Source: a bacterium 210820-DFI.6.37
Lineage (GTDB): Bacteria; Bacillota; Clostridia; Peptostreptococcales; Anaerovoracaceae
Assembly: GCA_020558355.1 (NCBI GenBank)
Contig: JAJCKG010000015.1
Span: 1 to 57,165 of the forward strand
DNA length: 57,165 nucleotides
Direction: 5' to 3'
Part shown: one piece after another, positions 26,875 to 35,720 of the stretch
Position numbering within the stretch: the stretch's first letter is position 1
Layout of the letters: the number at the start of each line of letters is the position of its first letter
Made by a program: the position numbers and the translations under genes
The notes under the pieces: model-generated
Told to the model about the DNA's origin: nothing
Databases searched by the model: none
The model's input: the letters and a program-made list of their open reading frames with translations, nothing else

Positions 26875-27825
26875 ATGCTTATGTCTATTATCGCCCCGAT
26901 CATCCTGATTGTTCTAATCATCTGGCTGATCATCACCAACATCCGTATCGTGCCGCAGGCTCACGCCTATGTGGTAGAGCGGCTGGGAGCCTATCATTCC
27001 ACCTGGCAGGTAGGGCTTCACTTTAAAATTCCGCTGATCGACAAGGTCGCGAAAAAAGTATCTCTGAAGGAACATGTCATCGACTTCCCTCCGCAGCCGG
27101 TAATCACCAAGGACAATGTAACGATCGAAATCGATACGGTCGTGTATTTTCAAATCACCGACCCGAAGCTTTACGCTTATGGCGTGGAAAACCCTATGGC
27201 CGCCATCGAAAATCTGACCGCTACTACTCTGCGTAACATTATCGGCGAACTGGAGCTGGACGGTACTCTGACAAGCCGCGAGCATATCAATGGAAAGATC
27301 CGCGTGGTTCTGGACGAGGCCACTGACGCGTGGGGCATCAAGATCAACCGTGTGGAAGTAAAAAATATCAATCCGCCGCGCGATATCCAGATGGCCATGG
27401 AAAAGCAGATGCGGGCAGAGCGTGAACGGCGTGAAGCGATTCTGCGCGCAGAGGGCGAAAAGAAATCCGCGATTCTCATTGCCGAGGGTAATAAAGAAGC
27501 GGTCATTCTGGAAGCGGAGGCCGCGAAGCAGTCCGCCATTAAAGCCGCGGAAGGGGAAGCGGAAGCTATTCGTATGGTGCAGAAGGCAACAGCTGATGGT
27601 CTTCGTATGCTGTCAGAGGCAAATCCTACACAGGAAGTTCTGACCATCAAGAGTCTGGACGCCTTCCAGGCTGCGGCAGACGGTAAGGCTACTAAGCTGA
27701 TTATTCCGTCCGAGATCCAGAGTATTGCGGGACTCGCCAGCTCTCTGTCAGAAATCATCAAGGATCCGGCTCGGACCGGCTCAGAAAGGGCCGCGCGGCC
27801 AGATTCACCAAAGATCGAAAAATAG
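26875..27825 (+). CDS. SPFH/stomatin-like membrane protein (QmcA-like)
   Basis: The 316-residue protein has a single N-terminal membrane helix (residues about 4-22), an SPFH domain (VPQAHAYVVERLGAYHSTWQ... to about residue 170), and a long charged coiled-coil (ERREAILRAEGEKKSAILIA, with repeated AEGxxxA units) that drives oligomer formation. Such proteins form membrane rafts or cages together with NfeD partners, and this gene directly follows an NfeD gene. The name QmcA is used by similarity only. Confidence 0.88.
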   Translation: MLMSIIAPIILIVLIIWLIITNIRIVPQAHAYVVERLGAYHSTWQVGLHFKIPLIDKVAKKVSLKEHVIDFPPQPVITKDNVTIEIDTVVYFQITDPKLYAYGVENPMAAIENLTATTLRNIIGELELDGTLTSREHINGKIRVVLDEATDAWGIKINRVEVKNINPPRDIQMAMEKQMRAERERREAILRAEGEKKSAILIAEGNKEAVILEAEAAKQSAIKAAEGEAEAIRMVQKATADGLRMLSEANPTQEVLTIKSLDAFQAAADGKATKLIIPSEIQSIAGLASSLSEIIKDPARTGSERAARPDSPKIEK

Positions 27826-27842
27826 GAAAAGATATTAAAACT

Positions 27843-27880
27843 GCCCTGACGCGGAATCCAATCCCGCGTCAGGGCTTTCT
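27843..27880. terminator. Bidirectional terminator between SPFH gene and clpB
   Basis: GCCCTGACGCGG and CCGCGTCAGGGC form a perfect 12-bp stem with a nine-base loop; TTTCTGTTTT follows on the plus strand and AGTTTTAATA on the minus strand. The two genes converge. Confidence 0.85.
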
Positions 27881-27931
27881 GTTTTCATTCTGTAAAGAAG
27901 CTTTCCGCCAGGCGCTCTCTGTACCTGCCTT

Positions 27932-30535
27932 CTACTTTCCTGTTTCTTTTACCTGAAAGGTCAGGCCTTCTCCATCGGTTCCCACTTCTACCTGGTCCCC
28001 GTCCTTGATATTGCCGCGTATAATTTCTCCCGCAAGCCGCGTTTCCACATGCTTTTGCAGATACCGCTTCACTGGTCTCGCGCCGTAAGCCGGCGTATAA
28101 GCCTGCTCCGCGATAAAGGCTTTGGCTTCATCCAGAAGGGTCAGGGACATATTCCTGTCTTCCAGACGCCGCTCGATATCCCGCATGGACAGCTGAATGA
28201 TCCTTCCGATCTGTTCTTCTGTCAGCGGCGAGAATACAACAATGTCGTCAATCCGGTTTAAGAATTCCGGCCGGAAGTACTTTTTAGTCTCGTTCTCAAC
28301 CTGCTGTTTTACTCCGTTATCCACGCTGCCGTCCTCTTTGATTCCATCGATCAGATACTGGCTTCCGATATTGGAGGTCATGATAACGATGGTGTTTTTA
28401 AAGTCAACGGTTCGTCCCTGGTTGTCTGTCAGCCGTCCGTCATCCAGCAGCTGCAGCAGAATATTGAATACATCCGGATGGGCCTTTTCGATCTCATCGA
28501 AAAGGATTACGCTGTAAGGCTTTCTTCTGACTGCCTCAGTCAGCTGTCCGCCTTCGTCGTATCCCACATATCCCGGAGGCGCTCCCACCAGTCTGGAAAC
28601 GGAATGTTTTTCCATGTACTCGGACATGTCGATTCGAACAATATTTTTCTCCGAATCAAACATGGCTTCGGAAAGAGCCTTCGCAAGCTCTGTCTTTCCT
28701 ACGCCGGTAGGTCCAAGGAAGATAAAGGACCCGATTGGCCTTCTTTCATCCTTTAACCCCGCTCTTGCCCGAAGCACAGCCTCCGCTACCGCGTCTACCG
28801 CCGTATCCTGTCCGATCACTCGTCTGTGCAGAATCTCAGGCAGCCGCAGCAGCTTTTCACGCTCCGATTCCACCAGTCTGCTGACCGGAATGCCAGTCCA
28901 GCCCGCGACGACTTCCGCGATTTCCTCTTCGCCTACCTCTTCTTTCAGCAAACGGTTTTCCTTCGCTTCATCGGCCTGTTCCTTTTCATCCACCAATTTC
29001 TTTTCCAGCTCAGGAAGGGTACCATACTTCAGCTGCGCCAGCTTCTCAAGATCATAGTTTCGCTCAGCCTCTTCGATCTGCAGCTTTACCTCCTCGATCT
29101 GCTGTTTTGTGCCTTTCGCTTCGGTAATGGCTTTCTTTTCGTTTTCCCATTGCGCGCGCATGGAAGCGCTTTCTTCCTTTAGCTGGGACAGCTCCTTATC
29201 CAGATGCTCCATCCTCGCTTTGGAAGCAGCGTCCTCTTCCTTGCCAAGCGCCTGCTTTTCGATCTCCAGCTGCATAATCTTTCTCGATATCTCATCCAGC
29301 TCCGCCGGCATGCTGTCGATCTCAGTACGGATCTTGGAAGCCGCCTCATCCATCAGATCGATGGCCTTATCCGGCAGAAAACGATCTGTGATATACCGGT
29401 CAGAAAGGGTTGCGCAGGCAATCAGCGCGTTGTCTGTAATCCGAACGCCGTGATGAATCTCAAAGCGTTCTTTCAGACCTCGTAATATGGAAATCGTATC
29501 CTCCACGGTTGGCTGATCTACCAGCACCTTCTGGAAACGCCGCTCCAGCGCCGCGTCTTTTTCAATGTATTTCCGGTATTCGTCCAGAGTCGTAGCGCCG
29601 ATGCAGTGCAGTTCCCCTCTGGCCAGCTTCGGCTTCAGCAGATTGCCTGCGTCCATAGCGCCCTCCGATTTTCCAGCGCCGACAATGTTGTGGATCTCGT
29701 CGATAAAGAGGATGATCCTTCCATCGGATTTTTCGATTTCATTCAGGACCGCCTTCAGACGTTCTTCAAATTCACCCCGGAATTTTGCCCCTGCGATCAG
29801 GGCTCCCATATCCAGAGCAAAGATGGTCTTATCCTTCAGCCCTTCCGGCACATCGCCGTTTAAAATACGCTGGGCCAGACCTTCTACAACAGCGGTTTTT
29901 CCTACGCCCGGCTCGCCGATAAGAACCGGATTGTTCTTGGTCCGTCTGGAAAGAATCTGGATCGTATGACGAATCTCGCTGTCCCGTCCAATGACCGGGT
30001 CCAGCTTTCCTTCCCGCGCCATTTCCACCAGATCTCTGCCGTATTTGTTCAAAGCGTCGTAGTTATCTTCCGGATTCTGACTGGTTACTCTCTGATTTCC
30101 CCTGACTTTCTCCAGAGCCTCCAGGAACCGGTTCTTTGTGATCCCGTACTTCTTAAAAAGCTTTGAAGACGGGGTGCCTTTTTCTTCAAGAAGAGCCAGA
30201 TACATGTGCTCTACGCTGACATATTCATCCCTGAACTCTCCCGCGATCTTCTCCGCCTTCATCAGGAGCTGAGAAAGCCTCCTGGAGGAATACATATTGT
30301 CGGCTCCGCCGGTAACCTTTGGAAGCTTTTCCATCTCTTCCTGTAAATCTCCAATAACCGCCCCAACATTTATCTCCATAAACTTGAGAAGCTTTGGAAT
30401 CAGCCCGTCCTGCTGCATAATCAGAGCAAGATGCAGGTGTTCTCCGTCAAGCTGCTGATGTCCTTCCTCGATGGCGATGTTCTGGCAATCCATAATGGCC
30501 CCCTGGGCATTCTGTGTGTATTTTTCTAAATTCAT
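27932..30535 (-). CDS. clpB: ClpB disaggregase
   Basis: The 867-residue AAA+ chaperone dissolves protein aggregates with DnaK. It has the N-terminal Clp repeat domain (residues 1-150), the first ATPase with [13 protein letters not shown], a long coiled middle domain (about 395-525), which separates ClpB from ClpC, and the second ATPase with [14 protein letters not shown]. Walker B segments FIDEIHN and LFDEIEK, and the arginine-rich C-terminal domain, are intact. GGAGGTG precedes the ATG. A perfect CIRCE element lies just upstream of the promoter, so HrcA repression and heat induction are expected. Confidence 0.97.
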   Translation of the reverse strand: MNLEKYTQNAQGAIMDCQNIAIEEGHQQLDGEHLHLALIMQQDGLIPKLLKFMEINVGAVIGDLQEEMEKLPKVTGGADNMYSSRRLSQLLMKAEKIAGEFRDEYVSVEHMYLALLEEKGTPSSKLFKKYGITKNRFLEALEKVRGNQRVTSQNPEDNYDALNKYGRDLVEMAREGKLDPVIGRDSEIRHTIQILSRRTKNNPVLIGEPGVGKTAVVEGLAQRILNGDVPEGLKDKTIFALDMGALIAGAKFRGEFEERLKAVLNEIEKSDGRIILFIDEIHNIVGAGKSEGAMDAGNLLKPKLARGELHCIGATTLDEYRKYIEKDAALERRFQKVLVDQPTVEDTISILRGLKERFEIHHGVRITDNALIACATLSDRYITDRFLPDKAIDLMDEAASKIRTEIDSMPAELDEISRKIMQLEIEKQALGKEEDAASKARMEHLDKELSQLKEESASMRAQWENEKKAITEAKGTKQQIEEVKLQIEEAERNYDLEKLAQLKYGTLPELEKKLVDEKEQADEAKENRLLKEEVGEEEIAEVVAGWTGIPVSRLVESEREKLLRLPEILHRRVIGQDTAVDAVAEAVLRARAGLKDERRPIGSFIFLGPTGVGKTELAKALSEAMFDSEKNIVRIDMSEYMEKHSVSRLVGAPPGYVGYDEGGQLTEAVRRKPYSVILFDEIEKAHPDVFNILLQLLDDGRLTDNQGRTVDFKNTIVIMTSNIGSQYLIDGIKEDGSVDNGVKQQVENETKKYFRPEFLNRIDDIVVFSPLTEEQIGRIIQLSMRDIERRLEDRNMSLTLLDEAKAFIAEQAYTPAYGARPVKRYLQKHVETRLAGEIIRGNIKDGDQVEVGTDGEGLTFQVKETGK

Positions 30536-30598
30536 TAAAGCTCACCTCCGCGCCTTTGTTAACTTTATTATTAACAAGGAATTTTTTCTTACACCTAC

Positions 30599-30627
30599 AT
30601 TGTACGCCTGCTCCGGCAAAAAGTAAA
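30599..30627 (-). promoter_or_regulatory. Promoter of clpB
   Basis: On the minus strand TTTACT (30622-30627) and TACAAT (30599-30604) with 17-base spacing, about 60 bases before the start codon. Confidence 0.7.
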
Positions 30628-30634
30628 GGACTTT

Positions 30635-30661
30635 TTAGCACTCACCTAAAAAGAGTGCTAA
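30635..30661 (-). promoter_or_regulatory. CIRCE element (HrcA operator)
   Basis: TTAGCACTC-N9-GAGTGCTAA, an exact match to the CIRCE consensus including spacing. It ends seven bases upstream of the clpB -35 box. It is the known binding site of the HrcA heat-shock repressor. Confidence 0.95.
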
Positions 30662-30692
30662 CAATTTAATAAAAGCCTTGCGTACCTATATC

Positions 30693-30735
30693 AAAAAAAG
30701 CGGCAGACGTCCTTTTTCTGACGCTCTGCCGCTTT
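30693..30735 (-). terminator. Terminator of the DUF3842 gene
   Basis: On the minus strand AAGCGGCAGAGCGTC pairs with ACGTCTGCCGCTT, followed by TTTTTTT. It lies directly after the stop codon. Confidence 0.8.
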
Positions 30736-30743
30736 ACACTTGT

Positions 30744-31157
30744 TTAATTTTCTTTTATATACGCCTGGATGGCTTCGATCGCATGATCGATATGCTTTCC
30801 CAAAGGAACATCCTCCACGCTGACCACGTGAATATGGCACCGATTGATGGGGAGCAGCACTTTGTAAGCATGGCTCCCGCCAATGGCCGCGGCCATGGCC
30901 GGGGTCAGCTCTCCCATCATGGAATTCGCGTTAAGGATACCGATCACTCCCACTACAATATCCGCGTGCCGCATATTATGTATGATAGCGTTTTCACCGG
31001 TGGCGCCGTCATCCGCTCCGGCCCGGAGCATCTGTCCGGTAGCCACGGAATTGGTTCCCAGTCCAATAACCCGGATCTGAGGCATCGCCGCCTTTATTTT
31101 CTCTACAATGGCCCGGCCGATGCCGCCGCCCTGTCCGTCTACTACTGCAATTACCAT
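30744..31157 (-). CDS. DUF3842 family protein
   Basis: The 137-residue protein begins MVIAVVDGQGGGIGRAIVEKI, a glycine-rich nucleotide-binding-like loop, and continues with segments GLGTNSVATGQMLRAGADDG, a TGENAIIHN motif and a short Rossmann-like C-terminal part. This matches DUF3842, small cytosolic proteins common in Clostridia whose function is unknown. The start has TGGAGGAAC upstream; an in-frame start nine codons earlier has none. It is monocistronic with its own terminator. Confidence 0.8.
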   Translation of the reverse strand: MVIAVVDGQGGGIGRAIVEKIKAAMPQIRVIGLGTNSVATGQMLRAGADDGATGENAIIHNMRHADIVVGVIGILNANSMMGELTPAMAAAIGGSHAYKVLLPINRCHIHVVSVEDVPLGKHIDHAIEAIQAYIKEN

Positions 31158-31229
31158 GTTTGTTCCTCCAGATTTTGATATCAAGGCTGTTCGCCGTGAT
31201 CCTGCTTGCGCTTCCGCTTGCTACTGGCC

Positions 31230-31259
31230 ATTATATCATACATCTTAAAGGCATGGCAA
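31230..31259 (-). promoter_or_regulatory. Promoter of the DUF3842 gene
   Basis: TTGCCA (31254-31259) and a perfect TATAAT (31230-31235) on the minus strand, spaced by 18 bases, about 70 bases before the DUF3842 start. Confidence 0.6.
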
Positions 31260-31263
31260 CTGA

Positions 31264-32943
31264 TCAGATCTCGTCGGTTTTGTAAATAAACTTGACACTT
31301 CCTTCTGTGCCCGCTTTTTTTCCCGCAAAGCTCTGATAGTCTTCGGATGCTTTCTGCAGGGCTTTAAGCCGATCTGTGATTTTGGAAAGGTCGCCCTGGA
31401 AGGCTTCTGCCAGCTTGTCGATCCCGTCGCTCTTGAATTTCGCGATTCCACTGGCCAGGTCTCTTGTTCCTGACGCCAGAGTACCGGCTCCGTCATCAAG
31501 GGCTTTTGCTCCATCAGACAAATCGCCCGCTCCATCCTCTAAAAGACCCGCGCCTTTGCAGGCTGCTGTAATACCGGTATTCAGATCCGCGGCGCCGCTG
31601 GATAAGCTGGTCAGCCCTGTGTTCAGGTCCGCTGCGCCCGAAGCCAGTGAACCCGCTCCTTCCTGCAGCTGGCTCATTCCGGATTTACCTTCTGACAGAC
31701 CTTTGGAAACGGCTTCCTGGCCCGCAATGGTTTGATTCAGTCCGGCCTTTAAATCATTAATGGCTTTGTCCAGTATCGCCTTCTGCTGGTCGTTTAGACC
31801 CAAAGCGGCGCTTTGCGCCTGCAGCTGTTCCAGTCCTGCCAGAACCTGCTTGTCTCCGGCCGCGGTCTTTTCCAGTCCGCTTACTGCCGAATCCACTCCA
31901 TCCGCGGCCTGCTTAATGCCGTCTTGTAATGCCTTCGCTCCTGTCTGCAGCTGTCCGGAGCCTTCCCGCAGCTGATCAGCGCCCTTTTTCAGCTGTGCTG
32001 TTCCTGTCCGCGCTTCTTTCAGTCCGGATCCAAGCTGCGCCAGCTTCTCTTTCAATGTTTTTGAGCCTTTATACAGATCTCCCGTTCCGGAAGACAGCTT
32101 GTCCGCTCCTTCCTGCAGCTTTACAGACCCGTCCTGCAGCTCTCCCGCGGCGGACTGCAGCTGATCCATGGCCTTTTCCAGATCATCCATGGAATTGATA
32201 CTTCCCAGATCCAGATCTTTGAGTAAGCTGCTTGTAGCCACGGTCATGGTTCCACCCATTTCAAATTTTTCCGCTTCACAGGTCACCTTCACATAATCCG
32301 GTATGGCAATCTCTGTATTCTCCAGCTCCAGGCTCTCAGAAAGACCCGGAAGGGCATATCCGACCACCATGGATTTCTGTCCGTCATTAATCACTTTGCC
32401 GTTTTCCACTTCCACATTGCCGCAGATCTCATTATCCAGCGACAGACTGGTCAGCAGAACAAAAGGAACATATACGCCATCCTGCTTCTGATTATTGGTG
32501 TAATCAAAACGGATGGTCACTTTGCCGCTCTTTCCGGCCAGCTCTTTTGCGGAAACCTCTTTTCCATCCAGCTTATAAGTGATCTTCATTTCCACCGGAA
32601 GCTCTTTGCTGATCTCTCCCTGATAGTAGATATCGCTGCCGCCCGCTTTCCAGGTTCCGCTTCCGTTCTTCTGGTCAAAGGTTTCTTCCCCTTTGACATT
32701 TTCTATGTCCTTCAGAAGGGTATAATCTTCGATCAGATCCCGCTTTCCCGCGTTTTTCAGCCATTCACTTACAATGATCTGATCCGCTGACCCGTCTTCC
32801 TTTGCCATAACATATACCGTTTCTTCTTTGGAAACGGAAGTCTCCGCTTTTTCGGCTCCATATACCGGTCCTGCCGTTCCCGCTGCCAGCAGCAGGGCAA
32901 GCCCGAAAGCCAGGAACTTAGTTTTCTGTCCGTACCGTTTCAT
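31264..32943 (-). CDS. Secreted helical-repeat protein, YhgE/Pip-like, paired with an MMPL transporter
   Basis: The 559-residue protein has a signal peptide (KRYGQKTKFLAFGLALLLA, ending near VYGA at residue 30), a beta-rich region to about residue 240, and then some 250 residues of repeats of the form LxxGAxxLxxG (for example GAADLNTGLTSLSSGAADLN). This repeat is typical of the extracellular part of YhgE/Pip proteins and of heptad-rich partners of MMPL transporters. Unlike YhgE there is no C-terminal membrane domain. It overlaps the MMPL gene by 26 bases, so the two are translationally linked and probably form one envelope export system. Substrate unknown. Confidence 0.75.
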   Translation of the reverse strand: MKRYGQKTKFLAFGLALLLAAGTAGPVYGAEKAETSVSKEETVYVMAKEDGSADQIIVSEWLKNAGKRDLIEDYTLLKDIENVKGEETFDQKNGSGTWKAGGSDIYYQGEISKELPVEMKITYKLDGKEVSAKELAGKSGKVTIRFDYTNNQKQDGVYVPFVLLTSLSLDNEICGNVEVENGKVINDGQKSMVVGYALPGLSESLELENTEIAIPDYVKVTCEAEKFEMGGTMTVATSSLLKDLDLGSINSMDDLEKAMDQLQSAAGELQDGSVKLQEGADKLSSGTGDLYKGSKTLKEKLAQLGSGLKEARTGTAQLKKGADQLREGSGQLQTGAKALQDGIKQAADGVDSAVSGLEKTAAGDKQVLAGLEQLQAQSAALGLNDQQKAILDKAINDLKAGLNQTIAGQEAVSKGLSEGKSGMSQLQEGAGSLASGAADLNTGLTSLSSGAADLNTGITAACKGAGLLEDGAGDLSDGAKALDDGAGTLASGTRDLASGIAKFKSDGIDKLAEAFQGDLSKITDRLKALQKASEDYQSFAGKKAGTEGSVKFIYKTDEI

Positions 32944-35023
32944 CTAAAACTCCCTCCTCCAGTGGTTTAAAGCCTTTGCTGGTAGCGCAGATGATTTTTG
33001 AAAACAGCACCAGCATTGCAGGCAGAATGAAAATTACAATTACCATACTGATCAGCGCTCCTCTGGCCATCAGACTGCACAGTGAACTGATCATATCAAT
33101 ATCCGAGTAGATCCCAACGCCGAAGGTCGCCGCAAAGAAGCACAGGGCGCTGACGATAATAGACGGGATCGAAGAGGAAAGCGCGATCCGCACAGCTTCC
33201 CTTTTTTCTTTTCCCTCCTGCAGCTCCCGCCGGAATCTGGTGGTCATCAGGATCGCGTAATCCACCGTAGCGCCCAGCTGGATTGTCCCGATGCAGATGG
33301 AAGCGATAAACGGCAGCCTTGTCCCTGTATAGAACGGTATTCCCATATTGATGAAGATAGCCAGCTCAATGACAGCTACCAGAATCACAGGAAGGGATAT
33401 GGACCTGAAGTTAATGGCGATAATCAGGAAGATGGCAATAATGGAGACCATGCTTACCACTTTGAAATCCCTATCTGTTATAGATATCAGATCCTTTGTG
33501 CATGGCGCCTCCCCAATGACCATCGCCTTAGGATCATATTTTTCTGTAATAGCGTTGATCTGGCGAATCTGTTTGTTTACCGCTCCACTGGCTACCTTTG
33601 CCTCCGAATTGATAATCATCAGCTGCCAGCCGCCCTGCTCCAGTTCGCTCAGCACGCTGTCCGGGATCGCCTCCTTTGGAACCGCGGGTCCCAGCACCGT
33701 GTTGACGCCCAGCACCGTATTGACGCCTTCCACCGCTTTGATCTCATCCGTCATAGCGATGGAAGTTTTCGCGGGCAGCTGGGAATCCGCCAAGATCATA
33801 TAGGTAGAACCGATATCAAATTCTTTGTCCAGCTTTTCATTAGCGATGATGCTGTCCAGCTCCTTAGGAAGCGTCGCGTCCAGATTGTAATACACATCGG
33901 TGCGAGTATAGCCTATGAGCGACGGCACCAGCAGAATCAAAAACAGAACACCAAACAGCTTGGAATGCTTGGTAATAAAAGCTGCCGGACGGTCCATAGC
34001 GGGAATAATCTCCCGGTGCATCGTTTTCTGGATCGCTTTATCAAAAATCAAGATCATGGACGGAAGGACAGTGACGCTTCCTAAAACGCCCAAAACAACC
34101 CCTTTTGCCATTACGATCCCCAGATCCAGCCCCAGCCGGTAGGTCATAAAGCAAAGAGCGATGAAACCGGCAATGGTAGTAATAGAGCTGCCGGATACAG
34201 AGGTTATGGTATGCCGGACCGCCTGAGCCATGGCTGCGGGCTTGTCCCCCGGAAGCAGTTCACATTCCTCCTGATAGCTGTGCCACAGGAAGATGGAATA
34301 GTCCATGGTCACCCCCAGCTGCAGCACAGCACTGAGCGCTTTCGTCACATAGGAGATTTCCCCCATAAAATAATTGGTGCCCAGATTATACAGGATTTCC
34401 ATTCCGATCCCTAAAAGGAAGATTAGCGGTATGATATAGGAATCCATGCAGATGGCCAAAACGATGGCAGCCAGAACGACCGCAATCATCACATAGATGG
34501 GTTCTTCCCGCTCCGCCAGATCCTTTGTATCCGTTACCACCGCCGACATTCCGCTGACAAAACACTGCTTTGCCGCCAGCTGCCGGATCTCTTTTATGGC
34601 GTCCATGGTTTCGTCTGCTGATGTGGAAGTGTCAAAAAATACCGCCATCAGACAGGTGTCTCCTTTTTGGATCGCGTCCCGGTATTTTTCAGGAAGCAGC
34701 TCTTCCGGCACTGACGCGTCCAGTATGGTTTCGTAGCTTATGACAGAAGCCACATGATCCACCGTTTCCATTCTCTCTCCCAGCGCTGTTTTTTCACTGG
34801 AGGAAAGACCTTCTGTCACAACAATGGAAAAGGCTCCCTTGCCGAACTCGTCCATCAGGATGTCCTGGCCCTTTATCGTCTCAATATCATCCGGCAGATA
34901 GGTAAGCACATCGTAATTGATCCTGGTTTTGACCATTCCCAGCACAGAGGGAATCAAAAGCAGCAGGCATACAACCAGAATGGCTTTCCTGTGCCGGACT
35001 ACGTTTTTTCCAAATGTTAGCAC
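32918..35023 (-). CDS. MMPL/RND-family transporter
   Basis: The 701-residue protein has two repeats, each with one leading helix, a large extracellular domain and a bundle of five or six helices, as in MMPL and RND permeases. The motif GVTMDYSIFLWHSY in the first half and GATVDYAILMTTRFR in the second carry the conserved DY pair used in proton relay. Such pumps move lipids or hydrophobic drugs. The start is a GTG. It is flanked by a TetR regulator upstream and a secreted repeat protein downstream. A small in-frame duplication, GVNTVL twice in a row, lies in the second extracellular domain. Confidence 0.9.
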   Translation of the reverse strand: MLTFGKNVVRHRKAILVVCLLLLIPSVLGMVKTRINYDVLTYLPDDIETIKGQDILMDEFGKGAFSIVVTEGLSSSEKTALGERMETVDHVASVISYETILDASVPEELLPEKYRDAIQKGDTCLMAVFFDTSTSADETMDAIKEIRQLAAKQCFVSGMSAVVTDTKDLAEREEPIYVMIAVVLAAIVLAICMDSYIIPLIFLLGIGMEILYNLGTNYFMGEISYVTKALSAVLQLGVTMDYSIFLWHSYQEECELLPGDKPAAMAQAVRHTITSVSGSSITTIAGFIALCFMTYRLGLDLGIVMAKGVVLGVLGSVTVLPSMILIFDKAIQKTMHREIIPAMDRPAAFITKHSKLFGVLFLILLVPSLIGYTRTDVYYNLDATLPKELDSIIANEKLDKEFDIGSTYMILADSQLPAKTSIAMTDEIKAVEGVNTVLGVNTVLGPAVPKEAIPDSVLSELEQGGWQLMIINSEAKVASGAVNKQIRQINAITEKYDPKAMVIGEAPCTKDLISITDRDFKVVSMVSIIAIFLIIAINFRSISLPVILVAVIELAIFINMGIPFYTGTRLPFIASICIGTIQLGATVDYAILMTTRFRRELQEGKEKREAVRIALSSSIPSIIVSALCFFAATFGVGIYSDIDMISSLCSLMARGALISMVIVIFILPAMLVLFSKIICATSKGFKPLEEGVLDETVRTEN
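33692..33727 (-). repeat. 18-bp tandem duplication inside the MMPL gene
   Basis: Two head-to-tail 18-bp units (33692-33709 and 33710-33727) differ at a single base. They code for GVNTVL twice. The reading frame is kept. Confidence 0.85.
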
Positions 35024-35102
35024 ATTATCAGCCTCTCTTTCCCTTTAAATTATGCTATATTGTAAGCCTTTGCCCTGTCCCGTTCCATAGACAAAAAAAG
35101 AA

Positions 35103-35125
35103 CAGTGTCAAAAAATTTGACACTG
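35103..35125. promoter_or_regulatory. Perfect inverted repeat upstream of the MMPL gene: TetR operator or terminator
   Basis: CAGTGTCAAA and TTTGACACTG are perfect partners with a three-base centre. On the minus strand the hairpin is followed by TTCTTTTTTT, so it could end tetR transcription. It also contains TTGACA, and a further TTTGACA half-site lies beside it (35134-35140), which favours a TetR binding site over a promoter of the MMPL gene. Both roles are possible. Confidence 0.6.
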
Positions 35126-35145
35126 CCTTTCATCTGTCAAAAAAA

Positions 35146-35703
35146 TTATTTGTTTATCAGGTTGGGAAGATCCGTTTCCATATGCCGGGCAAGCAGCCAG
35201 TTGAGCCGTCCGGACAGAACTTCCGGATCCTCCTTCATATCCTTTCCGATCCACTCAAGCAGAATCCCCACCAGACCGAATTTATAAAAATCACAAATAA
35301 AGGTCTTGTCCTCCCTGTTGATTTTTTCAGACCCCTCCATATCATCGAGAAATTTTTCAATCAGATCATACACACTCTGATAGAGAAAACGCTCCATAGC
35401 TTCCCTTCCTACCGAGTTATAGGCGTTGATAATAAAATTCCGGTTCCGCTCAATATAATGGAATACCTTCAGGTAGATATCCTGCCATGTGTCGCTGAGC
35501 CGGTCCCGGTCAATAAGGCCTTCTCCTTCCTGCAGGAAAGTCCACTCCAGAAGATCGTAAATGTCTTTGAAATGATAGTAAAACGTCTGCCGCCGCACGC
35601 CGCAGTCGTCCGCAATCTCTTTTACCGTAATTTTATCCAGCGTCTTTTTCGAAAGCAGCTTTTTCAGCGATGCCGCCATTGCCTGCTGTGTCAGTTTTGC
35701 CAC
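35146..35703 (-). CDS. TetR/AcrR-family regulator
   Basis: The 185-residue protein has an N-terminal helix-turn-helix (LDKITVKEIADDCGVRRQTFYYHFKD, here in two parts: TVKEIADDCGVRRQTF and YYHFKD) and a helical ligand domain like that of DhaS-type TetR proteins, ending in the GLVGILLEWIGKDMKEDPE stretch. It starts with GTG after AAAGGGG, only 17 bases beyond ydbT, so it is likely transcribed with the PH-domain genes. It probably represses the MMPL gene downstream through the palindrome at 35103-35125. Confidence 0.88.
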   Translation of the reverse strand: MAKLTQQAMAASLKKLLSKKTLDKITVKEIADDCGVRRQTFYYHFKDIYDLLEWTFLQEGEGLIDRDRLSDTWQDIYLKVFHYIERNRNFIINAYNSVGREAMERFLYQSVYDLIEKFLDDMEGSEKINREDKTFICDFYKFGLVGILLEWIGKDMKEDPEVLSGRLNWLLARHMETDLPNLINK

Positions 35704-35720
35704 GGTCTTTCCCCTTTCTT

